Positions 6,548 through 14,324 of a DNA stretch of 14,324 nt are shown here, in pieces. Made by a program: the position numbers and the translations under genes. Under the pieces are notes generated by a model. The model worked only from the letters and a program-made list of their open reading frames with translations. It did not search any database and was not told the DNA's origin. Origin of the DNA: Caryophanales bacterium UBA6769 (GTDB lineage: Bacteria > Bacillota > Bacilli > Bacillales > UBA6769); the NCBI GenBank assembly GCA_002453275.1, contig DKGN01000152.1:1-14324 (forward strand), given 5' to 3'. Each line of letters begins with the position of its first letter. Within the stretch, counting starts at the first letter, position 1.

Positions 6548-7903
6548 TCACACTTTTAATTTATGCACGCTATTTACAAACATGTCTCCTCTTTCTTCAA
6601 ATGTCTTGTATTCATCCCAACTGGCACAAGCAGGAGAGAGTAATATCACATCGCCTGCGGCCGATAATTCATAAGCTGATGCCACGGCATCTTCCATCGT
6701 ATTAACAATTTCAGCTTGCTTCACTCCAGCACGCTGTGCTGTTTTTTGTAACTTGCGTGCTGTTTCACCTAAAGATATAACAGACTTTACATGCTTTTGT
6801 AAAGCTGGAATTAATTCATCAAATCCATTCCCCCGATCAAGCCCTCCAGCTATTAAAATAACTGGTTCTTGAAAAGAACGAATGGCTTTTTCGGTTGCCA
6901 ATATATTTGTCGCCTTTGAATCATTAAAAAACTTTCTACTATTTAACGATGTTATGTACTCTAATCGATGTTTTGCCCCTTGAAATGTTTTTAACACTCG
7001 TTCAATCGAATCATTGCGAACACCGTACAGCTTAGCAGTTGCAACAGCAGCTAATACATTTTCTAAATTATGTGCTCCGGGCAATGCAATAACATCTGTT
7101 GAGGCAACGTGCTCACGATTAAAGTAAATGGCATCACCATGAATATACGCCCCTCGATCAAGAGGCTTCTTGCGTGAAAATGGAATCGGAATGGCATGAC
7201 TCTTCTTCACGACAGATCGAACGAGCTCATCGTCGTAGTTATAAACAATAAAGTCAGATTGCGACTGATTAACAAATAATTTTGCTTTCGCCTTAATATA
7301 AGCCTCTTTCGTTCCATGATAATCAAGATGCGCATCAAAAATATTTAATAATACGGACACTTTCGGTCGAAATTCTAATGTTCCCATCAACTGAAAGCTT
7401 GAGAGCTCCGTGACGATGACATTTTTTGTTGTCGCTTTTGTAGCTACATCAGAGACAACTGTTCCTATATTGCCTGCCTCTATTGGATGTTTGTCATCCG
7501 CTTGCAACAGTTTAGTTACTAGCATTGTTGTCGTCGTTTTTCCATTTGAACCTGTAATCCCAATAAATTCAGCCTCGGATACGTCCCAGGCAAGTTCTAC
7601 TTCTGTAATAATCGGAATGTCTCGCTTTTCGGCTTCAATAATTAACGGGTTATCATAACGGATGCCTGGATTTTTAACGATTAGTTCAATATTTTCCAGT
7701 AATGTGAGTGGGTGTGACCCGCAAACAACGTCAATACCTTTTCGCTTAAGTTCCTCTGCCCGTTTATTCTCTTCGCATGGTTTTATATCATTTACAATGA
7801 TTGTGGCACCTAATTGATGCAAGAGCATAGCTGCAGAATACCCACTTTTTGCCAAACCAATCACAAGAATTTGCTTGTCTTTATATTTATTCGTATTTTT
7901 CAT
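6548..7903 (-). CDS. murD: UDP-N-acetylmuramoyl-L-alanine--D-glutamate ligase MurD
   Basis: MurD is a cytosolic ATP-dependent Mur ligase that adds D-glutamate to UDP-MurNAc-L-Ala. Its 451 residues equal the B. subtilis length. The N-terminal Rossmann-type domain binds the UDP substrate (VIGLAKSGYSAA, 14-25; KNPGIRYDNP, 77-86). The central ATPase domain carries the P-loop GITGSNGKTTTT (115-126), the NIFDAHLDYHGT segment, and YIKAKAKLF, which contains the lysine usually carbamylated in this family. The C-terminal domain has FFNDSKATN and LSPACASWDEYKTFEERG, the MurD signature. The ATG follows the mraY stop with a single base between, and AGAGGTG lies inside the mraY end, so translation is coupled. 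It continues to spoVE with no terminator. Confidence 0.97.
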   Translation of the reverse strand: MKNTNKYKDKQILVIGLAKSGYSAAMLLHQLGATIIVNDIKPCEENKRAEELKRKGIDVVCGSHPLTLLENIELIVKNPGIRYDNPLIIEAEKRDIPIITEVELAWDVSEAEFIGITGSNGKTTTTMLVTKLLQADDKHPIEAGNIGTVVSDVATKATTKNVIVTELSSFQLMGTLEFRPKVSVLLNIFDAHLDYHGTKEAYIKAKAKLFVNQSQSDFIVYNYDDELVRSVVKKSHAIPIPFSRKKPLDRGAYIHGDAIYFNREHVASTDVIALPGAHNLENVLAAVATAKLYGVRNDSIERVLKTFQGAKHRLEYITSLNSRKFFNDSKATNILATEKAIRSFQEPVILIAGGLDRGNGFDELIPALQKHVKSVISLGETARKLQKTAQRAGVKQAEIVNTMEDAVASAYELSAAGDVILLSPACASWDEYKTFEERGDMFVNSVHKLKV

Positions 7904-7904
7904 G

Positions 7905-8879
7905 CTACATCCACACCTCTAAATAAATTCCAAGCGCCGAGCAAAGAAAACCAATAACCCAAAAAGTGACAACAACACGCCATTCAGACCAGCCTGAAAG
8001 TTCATAATGGTGATGTATCGGTGTCATTTTAAATACTCGTTTACCCGTTGTTTTAAATGAGATAACTTGAATAATTACAGACAACGTCTCAATAACAAAA
8101 ACGCCTCCAATGACAACGAGCAAAAGTTCCATCTTCGTTAATATCGCAATGGCTGCAATTGCTCCTCCTAACGCTAACGATCCGGTATCACCCATAAATA
8201 CTTTTGCGGGATGTGCATTGAATACTAGGAATCCTAGCATCGCTCCAACTAGAGCTACACAGAAAATAGCAATATGAAACTCAAACAAGTTCCAACTTAA
8301 GACAGCAAATGTCCCAAACGCTATAGCACCAGTCCCTGCTAACAGTCCATCAAGCCCATCTGTTAAGTTAACGGCGTTGGATGCACCCACGAGCATAAAG
8401 ATAACGAGAATAGGATAAAGTAGACCAAGGTCTATTGATAGGTCTGTCCCTGGGATCATTAATAATGTAGAGTGATCTAACATTCGTAATCCAACATAAA
8501 ATATGACCGCGATAAACAATTGGCCGATTAGTTTTTGCTTTGAAGTCAAGCCTAGATTTCTTTTTAACACAACCTTAATAAAGTCATCGATAAAGCCGAT
8601 AATACCATAGCCTAAAGTAACAAAAACGAGCAAGATAATTTCAATAGTGATATCTAGTTGATACATAATCGCAATCCCTGCAGAAGCTAACCCAGATAAT
8701 AAGATGACTACACCGCCCATTGTCGGTGTGCCAGACTTTTTTTGATGCCATTTCGGTCCTTCATCACGAATACTTTGGCCAAATTTCAGCCGTTTTAAAA
8801 ATGGGATTACAAAAGGAGATAGCACAACGGCAATCAAAAAAGCCCCTAAAAGTGTATAAATAAGCGTTTTTACAAGCAT
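7905..8879 (-). CDS. mraY: Phospho-N-acetylmuramoyl-pentapeptide transferase MraY
   Basis: MraY is a polytopic membrane enzyme that transfers phospho-MurNAc-pentapeptide from UDP to undecaprenyl phosphate, making lipid I. It has 324 residues, the same as B. subtilis, and about ten hydrophobic segments. All hallmark cytoplasmic motifs are present: GPKWHQKKSGTPTMGG (41-56), FIDDFIKV (96-103) with the Asp pair, NAVNLTDGLDGL (168-179), NAHPAKVFMGDTGSLALGG (221-239) and the MTPIHHHYE histidine motif (285-293). The ATG at 8879 has AGAGGGG about 9 bases upstream and starts 18 bases after murF. Its lipid I product is the substrate of MurG, whose gene is not in this window. Confidence 0.98.
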   Translation of the reverse strand: MLVKTLIYTLLGAFLIAVVLSPFVIPFLKRLKFGQSIRDEGPKWHQKKSGTPTMGGVVILLSGLASAGIAIMYQLDITIEIILLVFVTLGYGIIGFIDDFIKVVLKRNLGLTSKQKLIGQLFIAVIFYVGLRMLDHSTLLMIPGTDLSIDLGLLYPILVIFMLVGASNAVNLTDGLDGLLAGTGAIAFGTFAVLSWNLFEFHIAIFCVALVGAMLGFLVFNAHPAKVFMGDTGSLALGGAIAAIAILTKMELLLVVIGGVFVIETLSVIIQVISFKTTGKRVFKMTPIHHHYELSGWSEWRVVVTFWVIGFLCSALGIYLEVWM

Positions 8880-8897
8880 GTTAAAAAACCCCTCTTC

Positions 8898-10268
8898 TTA
8901 CTCACGACAAACGAATGTATCTAGTAACGTTTCAAGTTGCATGCCACGAGATGCTTTAAATAAAATGGCTGTGTCTTTTGATATTATTTTTTCTATTTTA
9001 GTTTTTGCTTCCTCTTTCGTCTTACAAAAATAGAGGGAGCCATTCCACCTTCTATCACGCAAAGCTTCTCCAATCCATTGACCCTTTTCTCCAATACAAA
9101 TGACGGTCTGGATATTATCATTGATAGCCTGGGCTACTTTTCGATGCAGTGCTTCCTCGTGAGCGCCTAATTCATACATATCCCCTAGGATAGCGACCTT
9201 ATTTGGAAATTCAGTTAATACACTTAACGTATCCAAACTAGCGATCATCGAAGTCGGACTTGCGTTATACGCATCATTAATTAAGAGCGAGCCTTTTTTA
9301 CCTCGCATGCGCTCGAGTCGCATGCCTGTTAATTGCAAACGTTCTAGACCTGTTTTTATGTCCTTTTCTTTTACTTTTAATTTTTTGGCAATCGCGATTG
9401 CATAAAGTGCATTTTTCACATTATGCTTTCCTAGCATTTTTATATAATAGGACGGATGTTCACTATTTATTTGGAAGCTCTGTCCATCTTCATTTCCTTG
9501 AACATTCATAATCTGGATATCACAATGTTCGCCGTAACCACAAGAAATAACTTGGTTATCCTTTTGCATGGAGGCAAGCAGTGGTTCATCTCCATCGATT
9601 ATCATTTTTCCTTGAGCTTCCAGTCCATCCCGAATTTCCATTTTTGCTTGCGCAATTTTTTCTCGACTTTCTAATTGTTCCAAGTGAGAATCACCAATGT
9701 TCGTTATAATGGCATAGTCTGGTTGAGCAAGTTGACTGAGGAAAGAGATCTCACCAAGATTGTTCATTCCCATTTCTAGAATAAGAACTTCGCAACTTTC
9801 ATCCATCGATAAAATCGTTAAGGGCATGCCGATATGATTATTTAAATTCCCCTGGGTTTTATAAGTTTTGTATGTATCGTTTAAAACGGATGCAACGAGA
9901 TCTTTCGTAGTCGTTTTGCCATTGCTGCCAGTAATCGCAATAACAATTGGCTTAACCGTGGCTAAATAATGTGCGGATAGGCTTTGTAAAGCTTGCAATG
10001 TATCCTCAACAAGAATAAAGTTAATCTTGTTTGTAAGATGCTCGGGTATAAGTCTATCCTTTTGCCAGTACGTTGCGACTGCCCCATTCCTAATTGCATC
10101 CTCAATGAATTCATGCCCATCAAAACGTTCACCTATAATTGGGATAAATAAACTGTTTTTTGCTTTTTTGCGACTATCGATAAATACCTCATTAATTGTA
10201 ACATGTTTTTCTAGTGGTCCAATCGCCTCTTCGCCAATTGACGAAAAAAAAGAGAGCTGCTGTTTCAT
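8898..10268 (-). CDS. murF: UDP-N-acetylmuramoyl-tripeptide--D-alanyl-D-alanine ligase MurF
   Basis: MurF is a cytosolic ATP-dependent ligase that adds D-Ala-D-Ala to UDP-MurNAc-tripeptide, completing the cytoplasmic precursor. It has 456 residues (457 in B. subtilis). The N-terminal substrate domain shows IDSRKKAKNSLFIPIIGERFDG (located at 30-51). The ATPase domain has ITGSNGKTTTKDL (112-124), TQGNLNNHIGMPLT (138-151), EMGMNNLGEI and TNIGDSHLE. The C-terminal domain carries INDAYNASPTSM (330-341). The NHIGMPLT and NDAYNASP motifs separate MurF from the other Mur ligases. The ATG overlaps the murE stop as ATGA, with AAAGGAG upstream, so the two are coupled. In B. subtilis murF lies outside the dcw cluster next to ddl; here it holds the murE-murF-mraY position seen in E. 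coli and many other bacteria. Confidence 0.96.
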   Translation of the reverse strand: MKQQLSFFSSIGEEAIGPLEKHVTINEVFIDSRKKAKNSLFIPIIGERFDGHEFIEDAIRNGAVATYWQKDRLIPEHLTNKINFILVEDTLQALQSLSAHYLATVKPIVIAITGSNGKTTTKDLVASVLNDTYKTYKTQGNLNNHIGMPLTILSMDESCEVLILEMGMNNLGEISFLSQLAQPDYAIITNIGDSHLEQLESREKIAQAKMEIRDGLEAQGKMIIDGDEPLLASMQKDNQVISCGYGEHCDIQIMNVQGNEDGQSFQINSEHPSYYIKMLGKHNVKNALYAIAIAKKLKVKEKDIKTGLERLQLTGMRLERMRGKKGSLLINDAYNASPTSMIASLDTLSVLTEFPNKVAILGDMYELGAHEEALHRKVAQAINDNIQTVICIGEKGQWIGEALRDRRWNGSLYFCKTKEEAKTKIEKIISKDTAILFKASRGMQLETLLDTFVCRE

Positions 10269-11728
10269 GCCTTTAACTCCTTTATCATTTCACGAGCAAC
10301 ATCGCGATCATCAAATGCGATTACTTCATCCCGAACGATTTGTTCTGTTTCATGACCTTTTCCAGCAATTAATATGACATCATCGCCCTTCGCTTGCTCA
10401 ATCGCGTAGGCAATTGCTTCTTTTCGACTAATAATTGTTTCGTAATTCCCTTCAACATTCGTCGTCATATCTCGAATGATGTCATGTGGATCTTCATTTC
10501 TCGGATTATCCGACGTAAATATTGCAAGATCTGCATAGTGAACGGAGAGTGAACCCATAATCGGGCGCTTCTGCTTATCACGATCACCACCACAACCGAC
10601 CACGACAATGACTTTCCCTTTTGCAAATTCTTTGATCGTTTTTAACACATTCTCCAGACTATCTGGAGTGTGTGCATAGTCGACAAGAACAGTGTAAGAC
10701 TGTCCTTCATCGATTAATTCAAATCTGCCAGGCACACCTTCAATCTGTTGCAAACTAGATTTGATCGAAGATAGCGGTATTCCTAAAGCAAGACATGTTG
10801 CGGTAGAGGCGAGCGCATTATAAATGCTAAATGTTCCGAGTAGATTCATTTTAACATCCGTGTCACCGAACGGTGTTCGCAGTAAAAAGCTTGCTCCATC
10901 ACTTGCCATTCTAATATTTTCTGCTGTAATGTCAGCCTTGTCATTAATTCCATATGTGATCACTTCTGCCGCTGTTATTGTTTTAAAATAGGACGAAGCT
11001 TCATCATCGCTGTTTAAAATTGCGAGTTTTTTCCTATTTTTATTATATGTATTTCCTAACTGGGAAAAAAGAATTCCTTTTGCCTGTTTATATGCAGCCA
11101 TCGTCTTATGATAGTCTAAGTGATCTTGAGAAAGATTAGTAAACACAGCTACATCATAATCACAACCTCGAACCCGGCCTAAGTGTAAAGCGTGTGATGA
11201 TACTTCCATAATTGCAGTATCTGTTCCACCATCCACCATCTTATGAAAAAGTTTTTGTAATGAAAGTGATTCAGGTGTTGTATTTGCTACTTCATATTCC
11301 ACATCATTGACTTTTGTATTTATCGTGCCAATTCTTCCTGTTTTTTGACCAGCATCTTCACATATTTTGTCAATCATAAACGTTGTCGTCGTTTTGCCAT
11401 TTGTTCCTGTTATTCCTACTAATGTAAGTTTGTCTGTCGGTGAATCATAAAAGGCATTAGCAAGAATTGCCATCGCCCGTTGTGAATCTTTAACTAAAAT
11501 TGTCGGAACATCTAGTTGTAAAGGGCGTTCAACAATTAAAGCGACAGCCCCATTCTCAACTGCTTGCTTGGCATAATCATGACCATCGACTGTGAAGCCA
11601 TTTATGCAAACGAATAAGCTACCTTCCGTCGTATGGCGTGAATCCATTTCAATCGATTGAATGGTAGGGTTACCTTTTCTTAGCCAATTTTTTATAAACA
11701 AATGCTCGATTAGATCTTCCAGTTTCAT
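10265..11728 (-). CDS. murE: UDP-N-acetylmuramoyl-tripeptide synthetase MurE (meso-diaminopimelate-adding)
   Basis: MurE adds the third stem-peptide residue to UDP-MurNAc-L-Ala-D-Glu in the cytosol. Its 487 residues compare with 494 in B. subtilis. The N-terminal domain has EMDSRHTTEGSLFVCINGF (residues 27-45). The ATPase domain has GITGTNGKTTTT (105-116), NTTPESLSLQ (149-158), MEVSSHAL (174-181), and QDHLDYHKTM (201-210) followed by the AKGILFS segment, where Lys217 is the expected carbamylated lysine. The C-terminal domain has DYAHTPDSL, GCGGDRDKQKRP and DNPR (407-410). DNPR is the meso-diaminopimelate specificity motif; lysine-adding enzymes differ there. The ATG at 11728 has GAGAGGAT about 10 bases upstream. 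An out-of-frame ATG lies just before it. Likely driven by the promoter at 11802-11830. Confidence 0.97.
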   Translation of the reverse strand: MKLEDLIEHLFIKNWLRKGNPTIQSIEMDSRHTTEGSLFVCINGFTVDGHDYAKQAVENGAVALIVERPLQLDVPTILVKDSQRAMAILANAFYDSPTDKLTLVGITGTNGKTTTTFMIDKICEDAGQKTGRIGTINTKVNDVEYEVANTTPESLSLQKLFHKMVDGGTDTAIMEVSSHALHLGRVRGCDYDVAVFTNLSQDHLDYHKTMAAYKQAKGILFSQLGNTYNKNRKKLAILNSDDEASSYFKTITAAEVITYGINDKADITAENIRMASDGASFLLRTPFGDTDVKMNLLGTFSIYNALASTATCLALGIPLSSIKSSLQQIEGVPGRFELIDEGQSYTVLVDYAHTPDSLENVLKTIKEFAKGKVIVVVGCGGDRDKQKRPIMGSLSVHYADLAIFTSDNPRNEDPHDIIRDMTTNVEGNYETIISRKEAIAYAIEQAKGDDVILIAGKGHETEQIVRDEVIAFDDRDVAREMIKELKA

Positions 11729-11762
11729 TCATGTCACAATCCTCTCGGGCGTTGTATGAAAG

Positions 11763-11786
11763 AAGCCAAGCAGTTTCGCTTGGCTT
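11763..11786 (-). terminator. Terminator-like hairpin between spoVD and murE
   Basis: A perfect 9-bp stem (11763-11771 with 11778-11786, AAGCCAAGC and GCTTGGCTT) closes a 6-base loop. On the minus strand it is followed by CTTTC, a weak U-tract. It lies after the spoVD stop and also downstream of the promoter whose -10 box overlaps that stop. It may act as a partial terminator, an attenuator, or a 5' stabilising hairpin for the murE mRNA. The structure is clear; the role is not. Confidence 0.6.
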
Positions 11787-11801
11787 AAATCTGCCTTATT
11801 T

Positions 11802-11830
11802 ATTTTAATCTGAAGGCGAGGTTTTGTCAC
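11802..11830 (-). promoter_or_regulatory. Sigma-A promoter for murE, overlapping the spoVD stop
   Basis: GTGACA (11830-11825) and TAAAAT (11807-11802) on the minus strand each match five of six consensus bases, with a 17-base spacer. The first three bases of the -10 box are the spoVD stop codon. The predicted start, near 11795, gives a leader of about 66 bases that contains the hairpin at 11763-11786 and the murE ribosome site. It would let the vegetative mur genes be transcribed independently of sporulation gene spoVD. Confidence 0.65.
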
Positions 11831-13739
11831 CTAAATATATCCGAATTGTTGAACCTTCTTTAACTTTTGTACCTGCAGTCGGAGATTGGTACATCACTTC
11901 GTCTCCGTCACCTGCTTGATCAATTTTCAAATTATAAAAAGCATTACGTATTTCTTTTACTGTCTTCCCTTTTAAATCGGGAACTTCTATAAGTGGGTCG
12001 TCAGTCCATGTCATTTCTTTTTCAATTTGTTTCTTTCTTTTTTTAACATCCATCACGCTAAGACTGTCTTTAATAATATTTCCCGCTATTGGCGCAGCTA
12101 CTGTTCCTCCAAATTGAACAATCCCTTTCGGATTATCGACAGCTACGTAGACGATAATTTGTGGATCATCTGCAGGAGCGAAGCCGATGAACGACACGAT
12201 GTAATTATTCGTTAAATATTTTCCTCCAACAGCTTTTTGAGCGGTCCCTGTCTTGCCTCCAACGCGGTATCCATCAACATATGCGTTTCTACCTGTTCCT
12301 TTGGCGACAACGCTCTCTAAAGACTTGCGAATTTTAGCGGACGTTTCTTCCGAAATTACTTCACGTTTCTTTTTTGGGGTTATCCGTTGAACGATGCTGT
12401 TTGTCTCTGGATCAATCCACTCTTTTGCTAGAAACGGTTCATAAACATACCCACCATTTATCGCAGCAGATACGGAAGTGACTTGCTGAATCGGAGTAAC
12501 TGAAACACCTTGACCAAAAGATGTTGTTGCGAGTTCTACTGGTCCTATTTGTTGAGGCTTAAATAAAATCCCTGTACCTTCACCTTGTAAATCTATTCCT
12601 GTTTTTTCGCCAAATCCAAATTTTCTTATATAAGAAAACAAAGTATCTTTTCCTAATTTTTGACCCATGTTAACGAAGCCAGGGTTACATGAGTTTTCAA
12701 CAACTTCTAAATAACTTTGACTGCCATGTCCACCCGATTTCCAGCATCTTAGGCGCGCATTCGCTACTTTAACATAGCCCGGATCGTGAAAGTGATCCTG
12801 TTCCAGATCGATTTTATCTTCTTCTAGTGCCGCAGCAAGTGTAATAATTTTAAAGGTTGAACCAGGCTCATACGTGCTCCAGACAGGTTTATTTTGATTA
12901 TATATTTCGGGTGGAACTTCGCGATACTTTTCGGGGTTAAAATCGGGCCTACTTGACATCCCTAATATTTCACCAGTATTCGGATTCATTGCAATCGCTA
13001 AAGCCCCGTCAGGGCGATACGCTGTTTCTGCATTGTCTAGTTCTCGTTCCATAATCGTTTGTACTCTTGAATCAATCGTTAATTTTAGATCTAGTCCACT
13101 TTTCGCAGGTGTATAATCGTCGGATAAAAAGGGCATTCGGTTTCCTTTTGCATCTGCATAAAATTCAACTTGGCCTTTTTCTCCATTTAGTTTTTCATCA
13201 TAGTATTGTTCGAGTCCTGTAAGTCCCTGGTTATCAATTCCAGCAAAACCAAGAACATGGGATAAGTAGCTTCCAAATGGGTAGTGACGTTTATTATCCT
13301 CTGCGATATAAATTCCTGGGATTCGCAACTTGCGAATTTCATTAGCCTTTTCGTTTGAAATTTTGCGCCCCTCGGGATGAATCCATTGGGACGATGCTTT
13401 TTTTGTTAAAATTTCATATACTTTAGTTTTTTCCATGTTTAAGATCGAGGCAAGTTGCTCCGCGGCACTACTCGCATCATCGACTTGCCTAGGGACAACG
13501 AGAATAGAAGGAGCACTAACGTTTGTCGCTAAAGGAACATCATTCCGATCTAAAATTTCTCCGCGCTCTGCTTCAAAGGGAATATTTCGACTCCAGGAGT
13601 CCTTTGCTTTATCTGTGAGCCATTCTCCCTTTACAATTTGAACATACCCTAATCTCGTAAGTAGGACGACGAAAATAACAAGACCTACAAAAAATGTAAT
13701 AATTAACCTTCTACGTACTGTTACATTTGAAACGCGCAA
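11805..13739 (-). CDS. spoVD: Sporulation-specific transpeptidase SpoVD (class B PBP)
   Basis: SpoVD is a class B penicillin-binding protein that crosslinks spore cortex peptidoglycan with SpoVE. The 644 residues (646 in B. subtilis) comprise an N-terminal membrane anchor (about 12-30), the class B dimerisation domain (ERGEILDRN, 58-66; RHYPFGSYLSHVLGFAG, 151-167), and the transpeptidase domain. Catalytic motifs are STFK with Ser294, SCN (350-352) and KTGT (496-499). One PASTA domain follows (about 583-640). Cys332 and Cys351 match the B. subtilis residues that form a disulfide opened by StoA to activate the enzyme. The start is TTG 13739: MRVSNVTVR aligns with B. subtilis and GGGGAGGT lies 7 bases before it. 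The gene lies 56 bases after pbpB, and I see no convincing sigma-E promoter there. Confidence 0.97.
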   Translation of the reverse strand: MRVSNVTVRRRLIITFFVGLVIFVVLLTRLGYVQIVKGEWLTDKAKDSWSRNIPFEAERGEILDRNDVPLATNVSAPSILVVPRQVDDASSAAEQLASILNMEKTKVYEILTKKASSQWIHPEGRKISNEKANEIRKLRIPGIYIAEDNKRHYPFGSYLSHVLGFAGIDNQGLTGLEQYYDEKLNGEKGQVEFYADAKGNRMPFLSDDYTPAKSGLDLKLTIDSRVQTIMERELDNAETAYRPDGALAIAMNPNTGEILGMSSRPDFNPEKYREVPPEIYNQNKPVWSTYEPGSTFKIITLAAALEEDKIDLEQDHFHDPGYVKVANARLRCWKSGGHGSQSYLEVVENSCNPGFVNMGQKLGKDTLFSYIRKFGFGEKTGIDLQGEGTGILFKPQQIGPVELATTSFGQGVSVTPIQQVTSVSAAINGGYVYEPFLAKEWIDPETNSIVQRITPKKKREVISEETSAKIRKSLESVVAKGTGRNAYVDGYRVGGKTGTAQKAVGGKYLTNNYIVSFIGFAPADDPQIIVYVAVDNPKGIVQFGGTVAAPIAGNIIKDSLSVMDVKKRKKQIEKEMTWTDDPLIEVPDLKGKTVKEIRNAFYNLKIDQAGDGDEVMYQSPTAGTKVKEGSTIRIYLGDKTSPSD

Positions 13740-13746
13740 GGTGAGG

Positions 13747-13754
13747 ACCTCCCC
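13747..13754 (-). promoter_or_regulatory. Ribosome binding site for the spoVD TTG start
   Basis: GGGGAGGT on the minus strand is 7 bases before TTG 13739. It is one of the strongest sites in the window and supports a non-ATG start for spoVD, in agreement with the MRVSNVTVR N-terminus. Confidence 0.7.
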
Positions 13755-13795
13755 TAAACTACTTATCTACGTTTCAAATATATGTTTGTCCGTCA

Positions 13796-14324
13796 CTAAT
13801 TAGACTTGTCTTTCGAAGTACTCGAAGGTGGTGCAAGTTCAATTGTAAGTTTGTCGTTTTCACGAACATGTTCTTTTTCCTTTATACTTTGCTTTGCAAC
13901 AAAGCCATTACCTTTTATTTCAGATTGTAAATTTAACAACTCAACAACCTTTAATGCATCAGCTAATGACCAATTCTTCATGTCCGGCATCTGTATATTT
14001 CCAGTCCCTTTTAGTACGACGCGTTCACCTTGTAGCACAGTCGAATCTGGAAAGGGAATTTGTTTTTCGATCTTACTGTCAGCATTTCCTAATGCTTCAA
14101 CCTTTAGCCCTTTTTGTTCAAGCTGTTGCTTAACCTTCTCTAAAGAGGAGCCAGTAAAATCATCTAATGTTAAGCCTTCAATACCATCACCATCCAGATC
14201 AGTCGGTGTTTCTACCTTGCTATCTGGCTCTATATTTAAATGTTGCAGCGTATTTTTCATAATTTGTGTAAATAAGTCCGCGTTTACTTGGGAGCCTGAT
14301 TCAAAGCCTTGTAATTTCGGGCGA
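13796..14324 (-). CDS. pbpB: Division transpeptidase PBP2B, C-terminal 175 residues (cut by window edge)
   Basis: PBP2B (FtsI-type class B PBP) crosslinks septal peptidoglycan as part of the divisome. Only its tail is here; the frame is open through base 14324, and the methionine at 14260 is internal, not a start. The fragment holds the end of the transpeptidase domain (FTQIMKNTLQHLNIEP, residues 18-33 of the fragment). A linker follows, with an unusual DLDGDGIEG loop (42-50), and then two PASTA domains (about 52-112 and 113-170, the second starting at IQMPDMKNWSLADAL). B. subtilis PBP2B has the same IxMPDMxxWS motif and the MKNSLHYLNIEP boundary. A Ser/Lys-rich tail ends at TAG. Position before spoVD is the standard Bacillaceae order. 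Catalytic motifs lie outside the window. Confidence 0.94.
   Translation of the reverse strand, partial: RPKLQGFESGSQVNADLFTQIMKNTLQHLNIEPDSKVETPTDLDGDGIEGLTLDDFTGSSLEKVKQQLEQKGLKVEALGNADSKIEKQIPFPDSTVLQGERVVLKGTGNIQMPDMKNWSLADALKVVELLNLQSEIKGNGFVAKQSIKEKEHVRENDKLTIELAPPSSTSKDKSN

Noticed and set aside
10027..10377. 116-residue plus-strand open frame across the murE-murF junction
   Set aside because: Antisense to the conserved MurF N-terminus and MurE C-terminus, with no recognisable domain or start signal.
13740..13795. Sigma-E promoter expected before spoVD
   Set aside because: ATATATT resembles a -35 element, but nothing close to CATACAAT lies 13-15 bases downstream, so I do not call it.

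Overview
This window is a stretch of the dcw (division and cell wall) gene cluster of a low-GC, endospore-forming member of the Bacillaceae. Every gene lies on the minus strand, so biological order runs from high to low coordinates: pbpB (3' end only) - spoVD - murE - murF - mraY - murD - spoVE - murB - divIB - ylxW - ylxX - sbp - ftsA - ftsZ (5' end only). SpoVD and SpoVE mark a spore former. The DNPR motif in MurE points to meso-diaminopimelate peptidoglycan. The proteins resemble those of Bacillus subtilis closely in length and motifs, but the gene content does not match: murF sits between murE and mraY, and murG is missing between spoVE and murB. I cannot name the species.

Layout: 14324-13796 encodes the PASTA-domain tail of the division transpeptidase PBP2B. 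13739-11805 is the spore-cortex transpeptidase SpoVD. 11728-6548 holds four precursor genes (murE, murF, mraY, murD) that add residues to UDP-MurNAc-peptide and load it onto undecaprenyl phosphate. 6490-5390 is the SEDS glycosyltransferase SpoVE, and 5337-4420 is MurB, which makes UDP-MurNAc. A strong intrinsic terminator ends murB. A new extended -10 promoter then starts the division block: divIB, two DUF881 membrane proteins, the DUF1290 protein Sbp, ftsA and ftsZ.

Regulatory sites I can support are a near-consensus sigma-A promoter whose -10 box shares the spoVD stop codon and reads into murE through a terminator-like hairpin; the murB terminator and divIB promoter; and a sigma-H-like promoter between sbp and ftsA, where B. 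subtilis also has a sigma-H promoter. Several junctions are translationally coupled (ATGA, TTGA and TAATG overlaps). Four genes start with TTG (spoVD, ylxW, ylxX, ftsA).

No stretch above 300 bases lacks a gene; the longest gap is the 135 bases between murB and divIB. I found no RNA genes, mobile elements, CRISPR arrays or phage genes, and no undescribed system. The points of interest are regulatory details, the murF/murG arrangement, and a calcium-loop-like insert in the PBP2B linker.
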